A DNA stretch of 64,000 nt, taken from positions 1 through 64,000 of the forward strand of contig CAYZDL010000002.1 of NCBI GenBank assembly GCA_964477345.1. Reading direction: 5' to 3'. Numbering within the stretch: the stretch's first letter is position 1; each line of letters opens with the position of its first letter. Position numbers and translations under genes: made by a program. The notes beneath the pieces are model-generated. The model saw only the letters and a list, made by a program, of their open reading frames with translations, searched no databases and had not been told where the DNA came from. This DNA comes from JAJZEO01 sp964477345 (GTDB lineage Bacteria > Chlamydiota > Chlamydiia > Chlamydiales > 2-12-FULL-49-11). Below, one piece after another: positions 25,667 through 35,243 of the stretch.

Positions 25667-26356
25667 TTATTTTTTAGGGCTCCACAACTTCTTGTATTCA
25701 TTATGTGTCTTTAAATAATCGTTCTCTTTAAAAAAAGCGGTACCGACAACAAATCGATTAGCCCCTGCATCCAAAGAGAGCTTGCACGTTTCGAAATTGA
25801 CCCCTCCATCGACTTGAATATCGATAGAAAAACCCTCTTGATCGGCTTTCTCTCTGATGAATTGAACTTTATCGAGCATCTCTTTCATAAATTTTTGCCC
25901 TCCAAACCCTGGCTCAACCGTCATGATCAGGATCTTATCGACTTGATCCAGATACTTTAAGAGAAGGGTTTCCGAAGTTTCAGGCTTAATCGCAAGACCT
26001 GCTTTACAATTACAAGTACGGATATAGTTCAAATTGTAAGCCACTTCCTCAGTTGCCTCCAAATGAAACGTCACTTCATTCGCTCCCGCTTCAATGAATC
26101 TCTCAATATATTCTTCGGGGGAGTAGATCATTAGGTGCACATCTAACACCATACCAGGAACTGTTTTGCGCAAGGCCAACACCATATCAGGCCCCATCGT
26201 CAGATTCCTAACGAAATGACCATCCATCACATCAAGATGAAGCATCTGAATTTTCGCTTCACGGCATCTAATTGCCTCGCTTCCAAACTCCACCCAGTTT
26301 GCAGCGATCATAGATGGTTCTATCTGATAAAAATCGTATGACATAGCTCCGCTCAA
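25667..26356 (-). CDS. rpe: Ribulose-phosphate 3-epimerase
   Basis: A 229-aa TIM-barrel enzyme of the pentose phosphate pathway interconverting ribulose 5-phosphate and xylulose 5-phosphate. It shows PSMIAANW, HLDVMDGHFVRNLTMGP (metal His/Asp), LDVHLMI, TVEPGFGGQKF and DGGVNFETC with GTAFF, all in Rpe order. Full length. First gene of the rpe-yvcK-HAD-efp-accB-accC group. Confidence 0.95.
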   Translation of the reverse strand: MSGAMSYDFYQIEPSMIAANWVEFGSEAIRCREAKIQMLHLDVMDGHFVRNLTMGPDMVLALRKTVPGMVLDVHLMIYSPEEYIERFIEAGANEVTFHLEATEEVAYNLNYIRTCNCKAGLAIKPETSETLLLKYLDQVDKILIMTVEPGFGGQKFMKEMLDKVQFIREKADQEGFSIDIQVDGGVNFETCKLSLDAGANRFVVGTAFFKENDYLKTHNEYKKLWSPKK

Positions 26357-26388
26357 TATATCCTATAACATAGAAAAGGGCAACAAGA

Positions 26389-28272
26389 CTAATCTTCTTT
26401 GATGATTCCCATTTCGGCCTTCGATAGAAAGTCTTGCCTTACACACTCAGACTCACTAAAAAGAATGAAGCCAATAAAGTGTTTCCCATCACAAGCAAGT
26501 CCAAATCGGATTAAGCTTGCCCGTTCGATGTCGCTATCGAGGAGAGCGTCGACTAATTTTCTCCTCACTTTTCCATCGCTCACAGAGAGGACCACATAGA
26601 GACATTTGTCATCGGCAACCTGCGTCATCTTTGTTCCTTCCTTAGGATCGTTATACAACTCTCTAAAGAGAAAGTATAGACGCTTGAGTCTTTCAGGATG
26701 AACAGCCGCTCTCAATTCAATAGGAGCCAAAGCATAAAAAAAGTTTTCCAATAAAAGATCGTTACAGTCGCCACTTTTTTCGATTAGTTCACGAAATGAA
26801 TGGAAAATCTCCATTTGTTTGGAAATCATCCCTCCATTGTAGTCTCTGACATCACCAAAAAGAGACATGAGGTAACTGACCACATACTGCCGCGCTCGAT
26901 ACAAATCGACAGAAAAATCATCACGCAAAAACTCCTCAGGCGAAAGAAACATTCTTAGTATGGACGCCTCTTTTCTGACTTGGCGAACCCCATCCCCAAC
27001 CCTTTTTACCTTTTCCAATCGCACATCAGAACCAGTCGATGTTTTGACTAAGTCCTCGATTTTATACCCCCCCTCTTCAAAAGGCCTTACGCAAACAGCG
27101 CTAAATGAAAGAACTCGATCAGTTTGTTCATCAAAAATGATGGCAATCTGAGGCATGTCGTCTTTTGAAGTAATCTCATCGCTTAATGTGACAATATACT
27201 TCATCGCCTCTTCTTCATTGCGGGGCATGAAAAGAGGTCTAACTAAGCTTTCGACACTCCCATACAACTCTTTTAACAAACCTTTTCTGAGAATGGAGAC
27301 CTCTTCTTTTGTAAAGGAAGCTTGATCCTCTCTCTCAAGCTCGACAAAAAAACCTATCTCCCCATCTTCCTTCCTCTCCAAAATAAAGTAAGACTCAGGA
27401 ACGATGACAACCTCTTTTACCAATCGAAGCACAGCTTTAAGTAAATGCCTCTCCTCAAATACTTCATTAGGTTTAAGGAAATTTAAACCAATGAAACAAC
27501 CCAAATTCATTTTTTCCCCAAAAGGAGTTTGAACTTGGACAGGAGAAATTTTCAAAAAAAGATGTCTCTTTTTTCCCTTTTTTTCCGATTCTTGAGAGAC
27601 TCGCGAAAGGAGGTAGTAGGTATTTGAAACAACCCGAGAAAGAAACCTCGAATTTCTTAAACTTCGATACTCCTCGGGAACAGAGATCAAAAACTTTTGC
27701 ATGGCTAAATAAAAATCATAATCAAATAGAGCAGGAAATCGTTGCAATAATGCAGTCACCCTCTCTTGGATGATTACACTCTTTTCATCAGGGGACAGCC
27801 CCTTTAATTCAAGTATCTTACGCGCATGGTAGATCGATCTAACTCCAAGGCAGATCTCTCTTTCAATTGAAGGAAGGGAATACCTTATCCGCCCTAAGGT
27901 ATCGCGATCAGGAACAATGATCACAATTTCAAAAGCAAAATAAGTGGTTTGATCTAGCTCAAAAAATCGGAATTTCGTCGAAAAAAACGAAACTATATCG
28001 AGACGCACCCCTGGAACCAACCATTTTGAAATCATTTCGTAAACAAACTTTGGCAAATCAGCCCTCTGGGCTGCAATCATAGAGACTACCAGCTCTGATG
28101 GGAGCTCTAAGACTTTAGAGGTTTTAATACTGGGAATTTTTTGAATCTCTTGGAGCGAAATTTCCTTCTCTCCAAAAATGTTCTTAATGATGCGCTTTGC
28201 GATTTCTCTCTCTAGACAATATTCCTCCTTCGCTAACAAAAAGAAAAGCTCACTCTGCACTTCTTCTGTCAT
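26389..28272 (-). CDS. Large conserved-looking hypothetical protein
   Basis: A 627-aa soluble protein with no signal peptide or membrane segment. It is rich in Arg, Glu and Phe, with regions resembling alpha/beta folds (for example QIAIIFDEQTDRVLSFSAVC at about residues 405-424) and long helices. I recognise no motif of a known enzyme. It lies between rpe and the aspartokinase in the same direction, 7 bases after the kinase gene, so it is probably co-expressed. A lineage-specific chlamydial protein is the best description. Confidence 0.75.
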   Translation of the reverse strand: MTEEVQSELFFLLAKEEYCLEREIAKRIIKNIFGEKEISLQEIQKIPSIKTSKVLELPSELVVSMIAAQRADLPKFVYEMISKWLVPGVRLDIVSFFSTKFRFFELDQTTYFAFEIVIIVPDRDTLGRIRYSLPSIEREICLGVRSIYHARKILELKGLSPDEKSVIIQERVTALLQRFPALFDYDFYLAMQKFLISVPEEYRSLRNSRFLSRVVSNTYYLLSRVSQESEKKGKKRHLFLKISPVQVQTPFGEKMNLGCFIGLNFLKPNEVFEERHLLKAVLRLVKEVVIVPESYFILERKEDGEIGFFVELEREDQASFTKEEVSILRKGLLKELYGSVESLVRPLFMPRNEEEAMKYIVTLSDEITSKDDMPQIAIIFDEQTDRVLSFSAVCVRPFEEGGYKIEDLVKTSTGSDVRLEKVKRVGDGVRQVRKEASILRMFLSPEEFLRDDFSVDLYRARQYVVSYLMSLFGDVRDYNGGMISKQMEIFHSFRELIEKSGDCNDLLLENFFYALAPIELRAAVHPERLKRLYFLFRELYNDPKEGTKMTQVADDKCLYVVLSVSDGKVRRKLVDALLDSDIERASLIRFGLACDGKHFIGFILFSESECVRQDFLSKAEMGIIKED

Positions 28273-28279
28273 GAGTGAC

Positions 28280-29101
28280 TTAATCCTTCAGAGCTAAAGA
28301 GTCTACTTCGAAAATAGGCTCGTTGGGCCTATTTTTTTCTTCAGAGACGATAATGCTCTTCATTTCACTTTTGTTAAAAGATAAAATTTCAAGAGGAATA
28401 GCATTTTCTCTTGCCATCTTTAAAGCCCTTGGGTGTAAAAGCTTCTTTTCATTTGCCTCAATGATCGTGATCGCCTCCTCATAAGTTAAACGAGGAATAT
28501 GTTTAGCTTCTGGACAATCCTTAGGGTCTTTCTCATACACCCCAGCGACATCCTTATAAAATTCAACTTTTTTCGCCTTGAGAGCTGTCGCAAGAGCCAC
28601 AGCTGTAGTATCCGACCCTCCACGACCAAGAGTAGTAATATCACCCTTTTTACTCACCCCTTGAAATCCAGCGACAATAACAAATTTTGAACCATCAAGA
28701 TGAGGGATCAATCGGTGTGGTCTTACTTCGATAATTTTAGCATCGTTGTGCTCGCAGTCAGTAATAATACCCGCTTGACTTCCTGTAAAACTAGCTGCCC
28801 TCTCGCCCATATCTTCGATCACCATAGCCAATAACGACATACTAATCCTCTCCCCTACAGTCAGGAGCATGTCTTGCTCTCTCTTTGCTGGAGATTTAGA
28901 AACTTTTTTTGCTAGCTCTGTTAACTGATCGGTCATTTGCCACATAGCACTGATGACAACGACAACGACATCAAACTCTTTTTTTCGCGACAAAACAATC
29001 TCAGCCACCCTACTAAAGTTTTCCAGTTCCTTAAGAGCCGCTCCACCAAATTTTGTGACAACAATTGTTTTATCTTCTTTCATGCCGCTAGAGTCTAACA
29101 T
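28280..29101 (-). CDS. lysC: Aspartate kinase-like, catalytic domain only
   Basis: A 273-aa amino acid kinase. It has the start motif VTKFGGAAL (KFGG), SAMWQMTDQL, LLTVGERISM, GFQGVSKKGDITTLGRGGSDTTA (the aspartokinase signature) and YEKDPKDCPEAKHI. It phosphorylates aspartate, feeding diaminopimelate, lysine and threonine. The C-terminal ACT domains of normal aspartokinases (400-450 aa) are absent, so feedback control would be lost or different. Either ATG 29101 or ATG 29083 (MKEDKTIVV) could be the start; neither has a clear ribosome binding site. Divergent from rpsA. Confidence 0.78.
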   Translation of the reverse strand: MLDSSGMKEDKTIVVTKFGGAALKELENFSRVAEIVLSRKKEFDVVVVVISAMWQMTDQLTELAKKVSKSPAKREQDMLLTVGERISMSLLAMVIEDMGERAASFTGSQAGIITDCEHNDAKIIEVRPHRLIPHLDGSKFVIVAGFQGVSKKGDITTLGRGGSDTTAVALATALKAKKVEFYKDVAGVYEKDPKDCPEAKHIPRLTYEEAITIIEANEKKLLHPRALKMARENAIPLEILSFNKSEMKSIIVSEEKNRPNEPIFEVDSLALKD

Positions 29102-29148
29102 AAAGTTACAATTTTATAAAATAGTCTTCTTAGCCCCTGTTTTGGCTC

Positions 29149-29178
29149 TTGCTTTTATTTTTTAAACTTTGGTACACT
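29149..29178 (+). promoter_or_regulatory. Candidate promoter of the rpsA-ychF operon
   Basis: TTGCTT (29149-29154) and TACACT (29173-29178) are 18 bases apart, 37 bases before the rpsA start. Position and spacing fit; elements are only partly consensus. Confidence 0.4.
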
Positions 29179-29214
29179 CTTTGCATTATCCAGAAACTAG
29201 GAGAAACCTTTAAC

Positions 29215-30954
29215 ATGTCCAAACACGAAACAACCAAATGGGTGGAAGACGAGACCAAAATACTCGGCGAAGACAACTACAATGAAACTGAGGCTAAAGA
29301 GTTTCAGAAACTGCTTGATGCTAGAGAAACGAAATCTATCCAAGGGTCTTTGACTTCCTACTCAGCCGGTCAAATCTTAACTGGAACAATTGTTGAGATT
29401 ACAAAAGATTTTATCGTTGTCGATGTGGGCCTAAAATCTGAGGGCCTTATCCCAGCAGGTGAATTTACCAACATCGATGAAATTGAGCTAGGAAACCAAG
29501 TCGAAGTCTACCTTGACAATACTGAAGCTGAAAGTGGACAGATCCTCCTCTCAAGAGAGAAAGCTAGAAAACAAAGACAATGGGAATACATCCTTGAGCA
29601 TTGCGAAGAGGGATCGATTATTGAAGGTAAAGTCACTAGGAAAGTCAAGGGCGGTCTTATGGTCGACATCGGGGGGATGGATGCCTTCCTGCCAGGCTCT
29701 CAAATTGACAATAAGCGAATCAAAACCATCGATGAATACATCGGCAAAAACTTTGACGTTAAAATTCTTAAGATCAATATTGAAAGAAAGAATATCGTCG
29801 TCTCTCGCCGTGAAATATTAGAAGACGAAAGGGTTTGTAAAAAAGCCGAGTTGCTTGAAGACATCAAGGCCGGAGATATCCGTAAGGGCGTTGTTAAAAA
29901 TATCACTGATTTCGGAGTCTTCCTTGATCTAGATGGAATTGACGGGCTGCTTCACATCACTGATATGACCTGGAAACGTATTAAGCACCCAAGTGAGATC
30001 GTAGCCTTAGGCGACGAAATCGAAGTCATGATTCTCCACGTGGACAAAGATAAGGGTCGTGTTGCACTCGGATTGAAACAAAAAGACGCTAATCCTTGGG
30101 ATGAAATTGAACAAAGATATCCGCCTGGAACAAGAGTCCGTGGAAAGATTGTCAATTTGGTTGCTTATGGAGCATTTATTGAGATTGAGCCAGGTATCGA
30201 AGGGCTCATCCACGTTAGCGAAATGTCCTGGGTAAAAAATGTGACTGATCCAAGTCAAATCGTCAATAAAGGCGATGAAGTCGAAGCGATCGTCCTCTCT
30301 GTCCAGAAGGAAGAAGGGAAAATTTCTCTTGGCATCAAGCAAATGGACCGAAATCCTTGGGAAGATGTTGAAAACAACTATCCTGAAGGAAAAAAAGTGA
30401 CTGTTGAGATTCGTAACCTCACAAATTATGGTGCATTCGTTGAGTTGGAACCGGGCGTCGATGGATTAATCCATATTTCCGACCTAAGCTGGATCAAAAA
30501 AGTTTCTCACCCGAGCGAAGTTCTCAAGAAAGGCGATAAAGTAGATGCTATCATTCTTTCGGTTGATAAAGAGAGCAAGAAAATTACACTCGGCGTGAAG
30601 CAGCTTACTGAAAATCCTTGGGAAACCATTGAGAAAACTATGCCGATTGGAAGCATCGTAAGCGGTGTGGTTACAAAAATTACTGCCTTTGGCGCCTTTG
30701 TAGAACTTGACAATGGCATAGAAGGTCTAGTCCACGTAACAGAACTTTCAGATCAAGCCTTTGGCAAAGTCGAAGACATCGTATCTGTGGACAGTCCTGT
30801 TCAGGCAAAAGTACTCAAAATCGACAGAGAGCACAAAAGAGTTTCTCTTTCGATCAAAGAGTTTCTTGTAGAGACAAATGACCATAATGCGGATGATATC
30901 GTTGTAAGCTCTTATCAAGATGATGACGAAGACGAAGATGAAGATCAAAAATAA
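29215..30954 (+). CDS. rpsA: 30S ribosomal protein S1
   Basis: A 579-aa RNA-binding protein of the small subunit that captures mRNA. Six S1 repeats can be read, the last four with the G-FGVFLDLDGIDGLLHI or AYGAFIEIEPGIEGLIHVSE type pattern and the TW/SW ends. An acidic tail of Asp/Glu repeats closes the protein. ATG 29215 is chosen over the upstream in-frame start because AGGAG (29199-29203) precedes it and the N-terminus MSKHETTKW is the sensible one. First gene of the operon, 18 bases from nusA. Confidence 0.96.
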   Translation: MSKHETTKWVEDETKILGEDNYNETEAKEFQKLLDARETKSIQGSLTSYSAGQILTGTIVEITKDFIVVDVGLKSEGLIPAGEFTNIDEIELGNQVEVYLDNTEAESGQILLSREKARKQRQWEYILEHCEEGSIIEGKVTRKVKGGLMVDIGGMDAFLPGSQIDNKRIKTIDEYIGKNFDVKILKINIERKNIVVSRREILEDERVCKKAELLEDIKAGDIRKGVVKNITDFGVFLDLDGIDGLLHITDMTWKRIKHPSEIVALGDEIEVMILHVDKDKGRVALGLKQKDANPWDEIEQRYPPGTRVRGKIVNLVAYGAFIEIEPGIEGLIHVSEMSWVKNVTDPSQIVNKGDEVEAIVLSVQKEEGKISLGIKQMDRNPWEDVENNYPEGKKVTVEIRNLTNYGAFVELEPGVDGLIHISDLSWIKKVSHPSEVLKKGDKVDAIILSVDKESKKITLGVKQLTENPWETIEKTMPIGSIVSGVVTKITAFGAFVELDNGIEGLVHVTELSDQAFGKVEDIVSVDSPVQAKVLKIDREHKRVSLSIKEFLVETNDHNADDIVVSSYQDDDEDEDEDQK

Positions 30955-30972
30955 GCTTGGAGCTCTAGTATT

Positions 30973-32274
30973 ATGAATAAGGACATGCTTGCTATTTTCG
31001 AGTATCTCGAGAGAGAGAAAGGAGTGAAAAGAGAGATCGTTGTCTCTGCTATAGAGGAAGCTTTGATGGTTGCCGCCCGAAAAGGGCAGCAAGGAATGAA
31101 TAACGTCTCTGTCTCCATTGATCGGAAAACAGGTGAACTTTCTTGTGTTGCGGAAAAAGAGATCGTAGAAGATGTAGAGTACCCGGATGAAGAGATCTCC
31201 CTTGAGGAGGCTCGTCAGCTCGATCCAAACTCTCAAGTTGGTGACTGGATTGACATTGATGTCAATCCAGAGCAATTCGGTCGTATCGCCGCACAAGTAG
31301 CCAGGCAGCTCATTTCACAAAAATTGAAAGGCGCTGAACGCGATGTCATTTACGAAGAGTACAGACACCGTACAGGTGAACTTATTTCTGGTGCCGTAAG
31401 ACGAATCACAAAGGGACATACCCTAATCGTTGATCTTGGAAAAGTGGAAGGAATTCTTCCAGGACGCTTTTATCCTAAGACAGAAAAGTATCACATCGGA
31501 GAGAAGGTTTTAGCTCTTCTCTATGAGGTTCAGGATACAGAAAATGGCGGCGCAGAGGTTATTCTGTCTAGATCTCACCCTGAATTCGTAAGTGCCCTTT
31601 TTGCTCAGGAAGTCCCCGAAATTTCTGATGGTACTGTGATCATCAGTAAGATCGTCAGAGACCCTGGTTTCCGAACAAAAATGGCAGTCTCTTCAACAGA
31701 CTCAAAGATTGATGCCGTTGGAGCTTGTGTTGGTGTTCGTGGAACTCGAGTAAAGAACGTCATTAGAGAGGTCAACAATGAAAAAATCGACGTCCTCCCC
31801 TACTCAGACGATCCTTTCGTTCTCTTAAAAAATGCGCTCTCTCCTATCGATATTAAGAAAGCTGACTTTGATGAAGAGAATGATTTAATTACCTTAGTAA
31901 CTGCTGATGAAGATTATCCAGCTGTCTTAGGAAAAAAAGGAAACAACGTACGATTGACTTCAGAGCTAGTAGGAGTCAAAGTAGAAATTCACAAAATGTC
32001 TGAGCATCAAAAAGAGCTCTCTCTTGAAAGAAAGCAGCTTGCTTTCTCCGAAGATGAGTCTCTCGATCAGCCAATCTCTAAGATTGAAAATATCAATCAG
32101 TTGATTGTCGACAATATAGTTGCAGCTGGACTAGACACTCCAAGGAAACTACTGAAAATAACTCCTTCCGAACTAGCTTCATTAGCCGATATTAGTATAC
32201 AAATGGCGGATGATTTGCTAGAGCTTATTAGGAAACAATTTGCAAAACAAAAACAAGAAAACCTAGGTGAATAG
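30973..32274 (+). CDS. nusA: Transcription termination/antitermination factor NusA
   Basis: A 433-aa RNA polymerase partner controlling pausing and termination. The N-terminal domain (MLAIFEYLEREKGV... ALMVAARKG) binds polymerase, followed by an S1 domain (about 130-200, GAVRRITKGHTLIVDLGKVEGILPG) and KH domains with GACVGVRGTRVKNVI and the hallmark FVLLKNALSP. The C-terminus carries a helix-hairpin-helix-like repeat (ITPSELASLADIS). It lacks the second acidic repeat of E. coli NusA. Order rpsA-nusA-infB matches Chlamydia. Confidence 0.96.
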   Translation: MNKDMLAIFEYLEREKGVKREIVVSAIEEALMVAARKGQQGMNNVSVSIDRKTGELSCVAEKEIVEDVEYPDEEISLEEARQLDPNSQVGDWIDIDVNPEQFGRIAAQVARQLISQKLKGAERDVIYEEYRHRTGELISGAVRRITKGHTLIVDLGKVEGILPGRFYPKTEKYHIGEKVLALLYEVQDTENGGAEVILSRSHPEFVSALFAQEVPEISDGTVIISKIVRDPGFRTKMAVSSTDSKIDAVGACVGVRGTRVKNVIREVNNEKIDVLPYSDDPFVLLKNALSPIDIKKADFDEENDLITLVTADEDYPAVLGKKGNNVRLTSELVGVKVEIHKMSEHQKELSLERKQLAFSEDESLDQPISKIENINQLIVDNIVAAGLDTPRKLLKITPSELASLADISIQMADDLLELIRKQFAKQKQENLGE

Positions 32275-32308
32275 ACCCTCTATTCCCTATGGACAAGGCA
32301 AGTAAACT

Positions 32309-34882
32309 TTGACTAAAAATCTAAAAATAAACATAAAAAACGCGCAACTTGCAGCTGTATTGGACAAAAGTAAGCTCAAAAAAGGTGGAGCTGAAAAAGA
32401 CAAAGCTGTAGAAGAGCCTATTGAAGATAGGGAAAATGTTCAAGAAATCAAGAACGCTGCGCCTGCTACTGAGGATACTGATCAGAAGCCTAAGAAAGTG
32501 GTGAAAGCAAGAAAGACCCCTTCTAACATGGTGCCCCCTTCAAAAAGTTCTGACCACGATCAAGAAAACGATTTAGTCGAAGAAATAAAGATGGATGAAT
32601 CGGATCAGAGCTCGCCATCGTCAACACTTGCTCATGAAACTTCTCCTTTGAAATCAGAAGAGCAAGCTAAGATCGACAACTACAAACCTCAAATGAGTGA
32701 AAAGATCATTAAGAAAAAAATGATCGAGACACCGATTGTTAAAAAGAAGGAAAGTTTCCAGGAAAGACAACGAAGAGAGAAACCACCACAACGTGGACGA
32801 GAGCAAAAACCTGATTTCAAGCCACTACCTCCTGTCATTCCCCCTCCCACTGAGGAAGAGCTCCTCGCAAAAGCGAACAAAAAGAAGAATGATCGAAAAA
32901 AAGGCATCTATGGCGATGCACCTGAAGAGGGAGCTGCTCCTAAAGGTGACAAAGATAAAGCGGCTAAAAAATTTGCCCCTAGTTACCGCAGACAAGCTTT
33001 TAGTCGTGTGTTTGACTCAAGATCTATCGAAAGTGAAGAGACATGGAGACGAAAAAGGCACGCTAAGCAAAAGAAAAGAAAAAGTGATGAGCCTATCGTT
33101 CGTCCTAAAGAGATCTCAGTTGTTTTGCCCATCACCGTAAAAGAGCTCGCCGCCCAGATGAAAATCAAAGGGACCGAGGTGATTCAGAAGCTCTTCTTAC
33201 AAGGTTTACCTATCACGATCAATGATGCCCTAGAGGATGAAACAACCGTTGAGCTGATCGGTCAAGAGTTTGAGTGCATCATTCACATCGATAAAAGACA
33301 AGAAGAGCGTTTACAAATCACAGAGCTTTCGATCGATCAAGAGATTGAATCGACTGATCCAGATTTGCTCGAAACTCGCCCCCCAGTCGTCACAATCATG
33401 GGACACGTCGATCATGGAAAGACCAGTATCATCGATTCCTTTAGAAAAAGTAATTTAACAAGTGGTGAAGCTGGAGCGATTACACAGCATATTGGCGCCT
33501 TTCAAGTTAAGACCAAGCACGGCTCTTTCACTGTTTTAGATACACCGGGCCATGAGGCTTTCAGCGCTATACGTGCGCGTGGAGCGCATGTTACCGATAT
33601 CATCGTCTTAGTTGTTGCCGGTGATGAGGGAATTAAACCTCAAACTGTTGAAGCGATTCAAAAGGCAAAGGATGCCAAAGTACCGATCATCGTGGCTATT
33701 AATAAGAAAGATAAGCCTGGATTTAACCCCGATGAGGTCTATCGACAACTCTCCGAACATGAACTTCTTTCCGAGGCCTGGGGTGGTGACGTATTGACAG
33801 TGAGCTGCTCTGCGAAAACCGGGGAAGGGATTGATGTCTTGGCTGAGATGATCGCTTTACAATCTGAAGTGTTGGAATTAACAGCCAATCCAACAGCCAG
33901 AGCTCGTGGTACTGTTCTTGAAGCTGAACTTCATAGAGGTCTTGGAATCACAGCAACTCTTCTCATTCAGAACGGCACCTTAAATGTTGGAGATGCCATA
34001 ATCTTTGAACATGAGTATGGAAAAATCAAGACTATGCAAGATGAGCATGGAAAGAGTGTTAAACATGCCCTTCCATCCATGGCTGTCAAAGTGACAGGTC
34101 TTTCAGGTGTCCCCGCGTCTGGGAGTGAATTTATCATGCTTGCGGATGAAAAAGAGGCTCGTAAAATTTCTGAGGAAAGACGGGCTGCAGCAAGATTCCA
34201 AGAATTGAAAAAGAGAAGCAGCAAGTCGCTCGAGCATATGATGACCGACAATGTTGAGAGACAGAGAAAGAAAACCCTCAGCATCATCTTAAAGGCCGAT
34301 GTGGGCGGATCTCTAGAAGCCGTCAGAGAAACTCTATTAAATATTCCTACTGATAAAGTTGAAATTAACTTCGTCTCGACCGATGTAGGTCAAATATCTG
34401 AATCGGATATCGAAAGGGCCAGTGCTTCAGGAGCTATCATTGTAGGATTCCACACAAATATTGAGAGTCATGCTGAACTTCTATTGAAGAACATCAAAGT
34501 AAAAATCATTCAATCGGATATCATTTACCACCTTGTCGATGCAGTCAAAGAGCATATGGTTTCTATTCTTGATAAGATTCGTCAGGAGACAGAAGTTGCC
34601 TCTGCTCAAGTTCAGGCCATATTTAAATCTTCTCATCTTGGAAACATTGCTGGTTGTAAGGTGACTGAAGGGGTGGTAAAACGATCTTACTACGTTAGAC
34701 AATATAGGGACGGCGTTGAGATTTGGACTGGCTCTCTCTCTTCGTTAAAACGGCACCAAGATGATGTGAAAGAAGTAAAGAAAGATATGGAGTGCGGAGT
34801 CGTTCTTAATGGAACAAGAGACGTCAAAGAGGGTGATGAACTCAGGTTCTTTGAAGTGACGTACATTACTCAAGAGTTATAA
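32309..34882 (+). CDS. infB: Translation initiation factor IF-2
   Basis: An 857-aa GTPase that brings initiator tRNA to the ribosome. The first 270 residues are a charged, disordered region with the IF2_N domain near 275-325 (ISVVLPITVKELAAQMKIKG). The G domain has G1 GHVDHGKTS, G3 DTPGHEAF and G4 NKKD, followed by domains II-IV (ending VKEGDELRFFEV). The start is TTG at 32309, giving MTKNLKINIKNAQ, with AAGG upstream. This N-terminus is the one expected in the family. Confidence 0.96.
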   Translation: MTKNLKINIKNAQLAAVLDKSKLKKGGAEKDKAVEEPIEDRENVQEIKNAAPATEDTDQKPKKVVKARKTPSNMVPPSKSSDHDQENDLVEEIKMDESDQSSPSSTLAHETSPLKSEEQAKIDNYKPQMSEKIIKKKMIETPIVKKKESFQERQRREKPPQRGREQKPDFKPLPPVIPPPTEEELLAKANKKKNDRKKGIYGDAPEEGAAPKGDKDKAAKKFAPSYRRQAFSRVFDSRSIESEETWRRKRHAKQKKRKSDEPIVRPKEISVVLPITVKELAAQMKIKGTEVIQKLFLQGLPITINDALEDETTVELIGQEFECIIHIDKRQEERLQITELSIDQEIESTDPDLLETRPPVVTIMGHVDHGKTSIIDSFRKSNLTSGEAGAITQHIGAFQVKTKHGSFTVLDTPGHEAFSAIRARGAHVTDIIVLVVAGDEGIKPQTVEAIQKAKDAKVPIIVAINKKDKPGFNPDEVYRQLSEHELLSEAWGGDVLTVSCSAKTGEGIDVLAEMIALQSEVLELTANPTARARGTVLEAELHRGLGITATLLIQNGTLNVGDAIIFEHEYGKIKTMQDEHGKSVKHALPSMAVKVTGLSGVPASGSEFIMLADEKEARKISEERRAAARFQELKKRSSKSLEHMMTDNVERQRKKTLSIILKADVGGSLEAVRETLLNIPTDKVEINFVSTDVGQISESDIERASASGAIIVGFHTNIESHAELLLKNIKVKIIQSDIIYHLVDAVKEHMVSILDKIRQETEVASAQVQAIFKSSHLGNIAGCKVTEGVVKRSYYVRQYRDGVEIWTGSLSSLKRHQDDVKEVKKDMECGVVLNGTRDVKEGDELRFFEVTYITQEL

Positions 34883-34883
34883 G

Positions 34884-35243
34884 ATGACACGAAGAATTGA
34901 AAGGGTCAATTCTCTTTTAAGAGAAGTAATCTCTGAAACAATCACAAAAGACTTGAAGTACATCCCTGTTCCTGAGCTGATTACGATTACAGCCGTAGAA
35001 ACGACTAACGATCTTCGCCATGCAAAAGTCTATATTAGCTTGATTCAGGCCGATCAAAAAACGAAGGAAGAGACGATTGCTATCTTGAATAATGCAGCAG
35101 GCACAATTGGTGCGATTTCTTCAAAAAAGGTGGTACTACGTTATTTCCCACAGCTTACGTTCAAAATCGACGATTCAATTGAGAACTTCATGCAGATCGA
35201 AAAACTTCTTAAACAAATTGAAAAAGACAAAGCTGAAGAATGA
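34884..35243 (+). CDS. rbfA: Ribosome-binding factor A
   Basis: A 119-aa KH-type protein required to mature the 16S rRNA 5' end. It has the RbfA pattern MTRRIERVNSLLREVIS at the start, ITITAVETTNDLRHAKVYIS, and LTFKIDDSIENFMQIEKLL at the end. It begins one base after infB stops and overlaps truB by four bases. Confidence 0.94.
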   Translation: MTRRIERVNSLLREVISETITKDLKYIPVPELITITAVETTNDLRHAKVYISLIQADQKTKEETIAILNNAAGTIGAISSKKVVLRYFPQLTFKIDDSIENFMQIEKLLKQIEKDKAEE

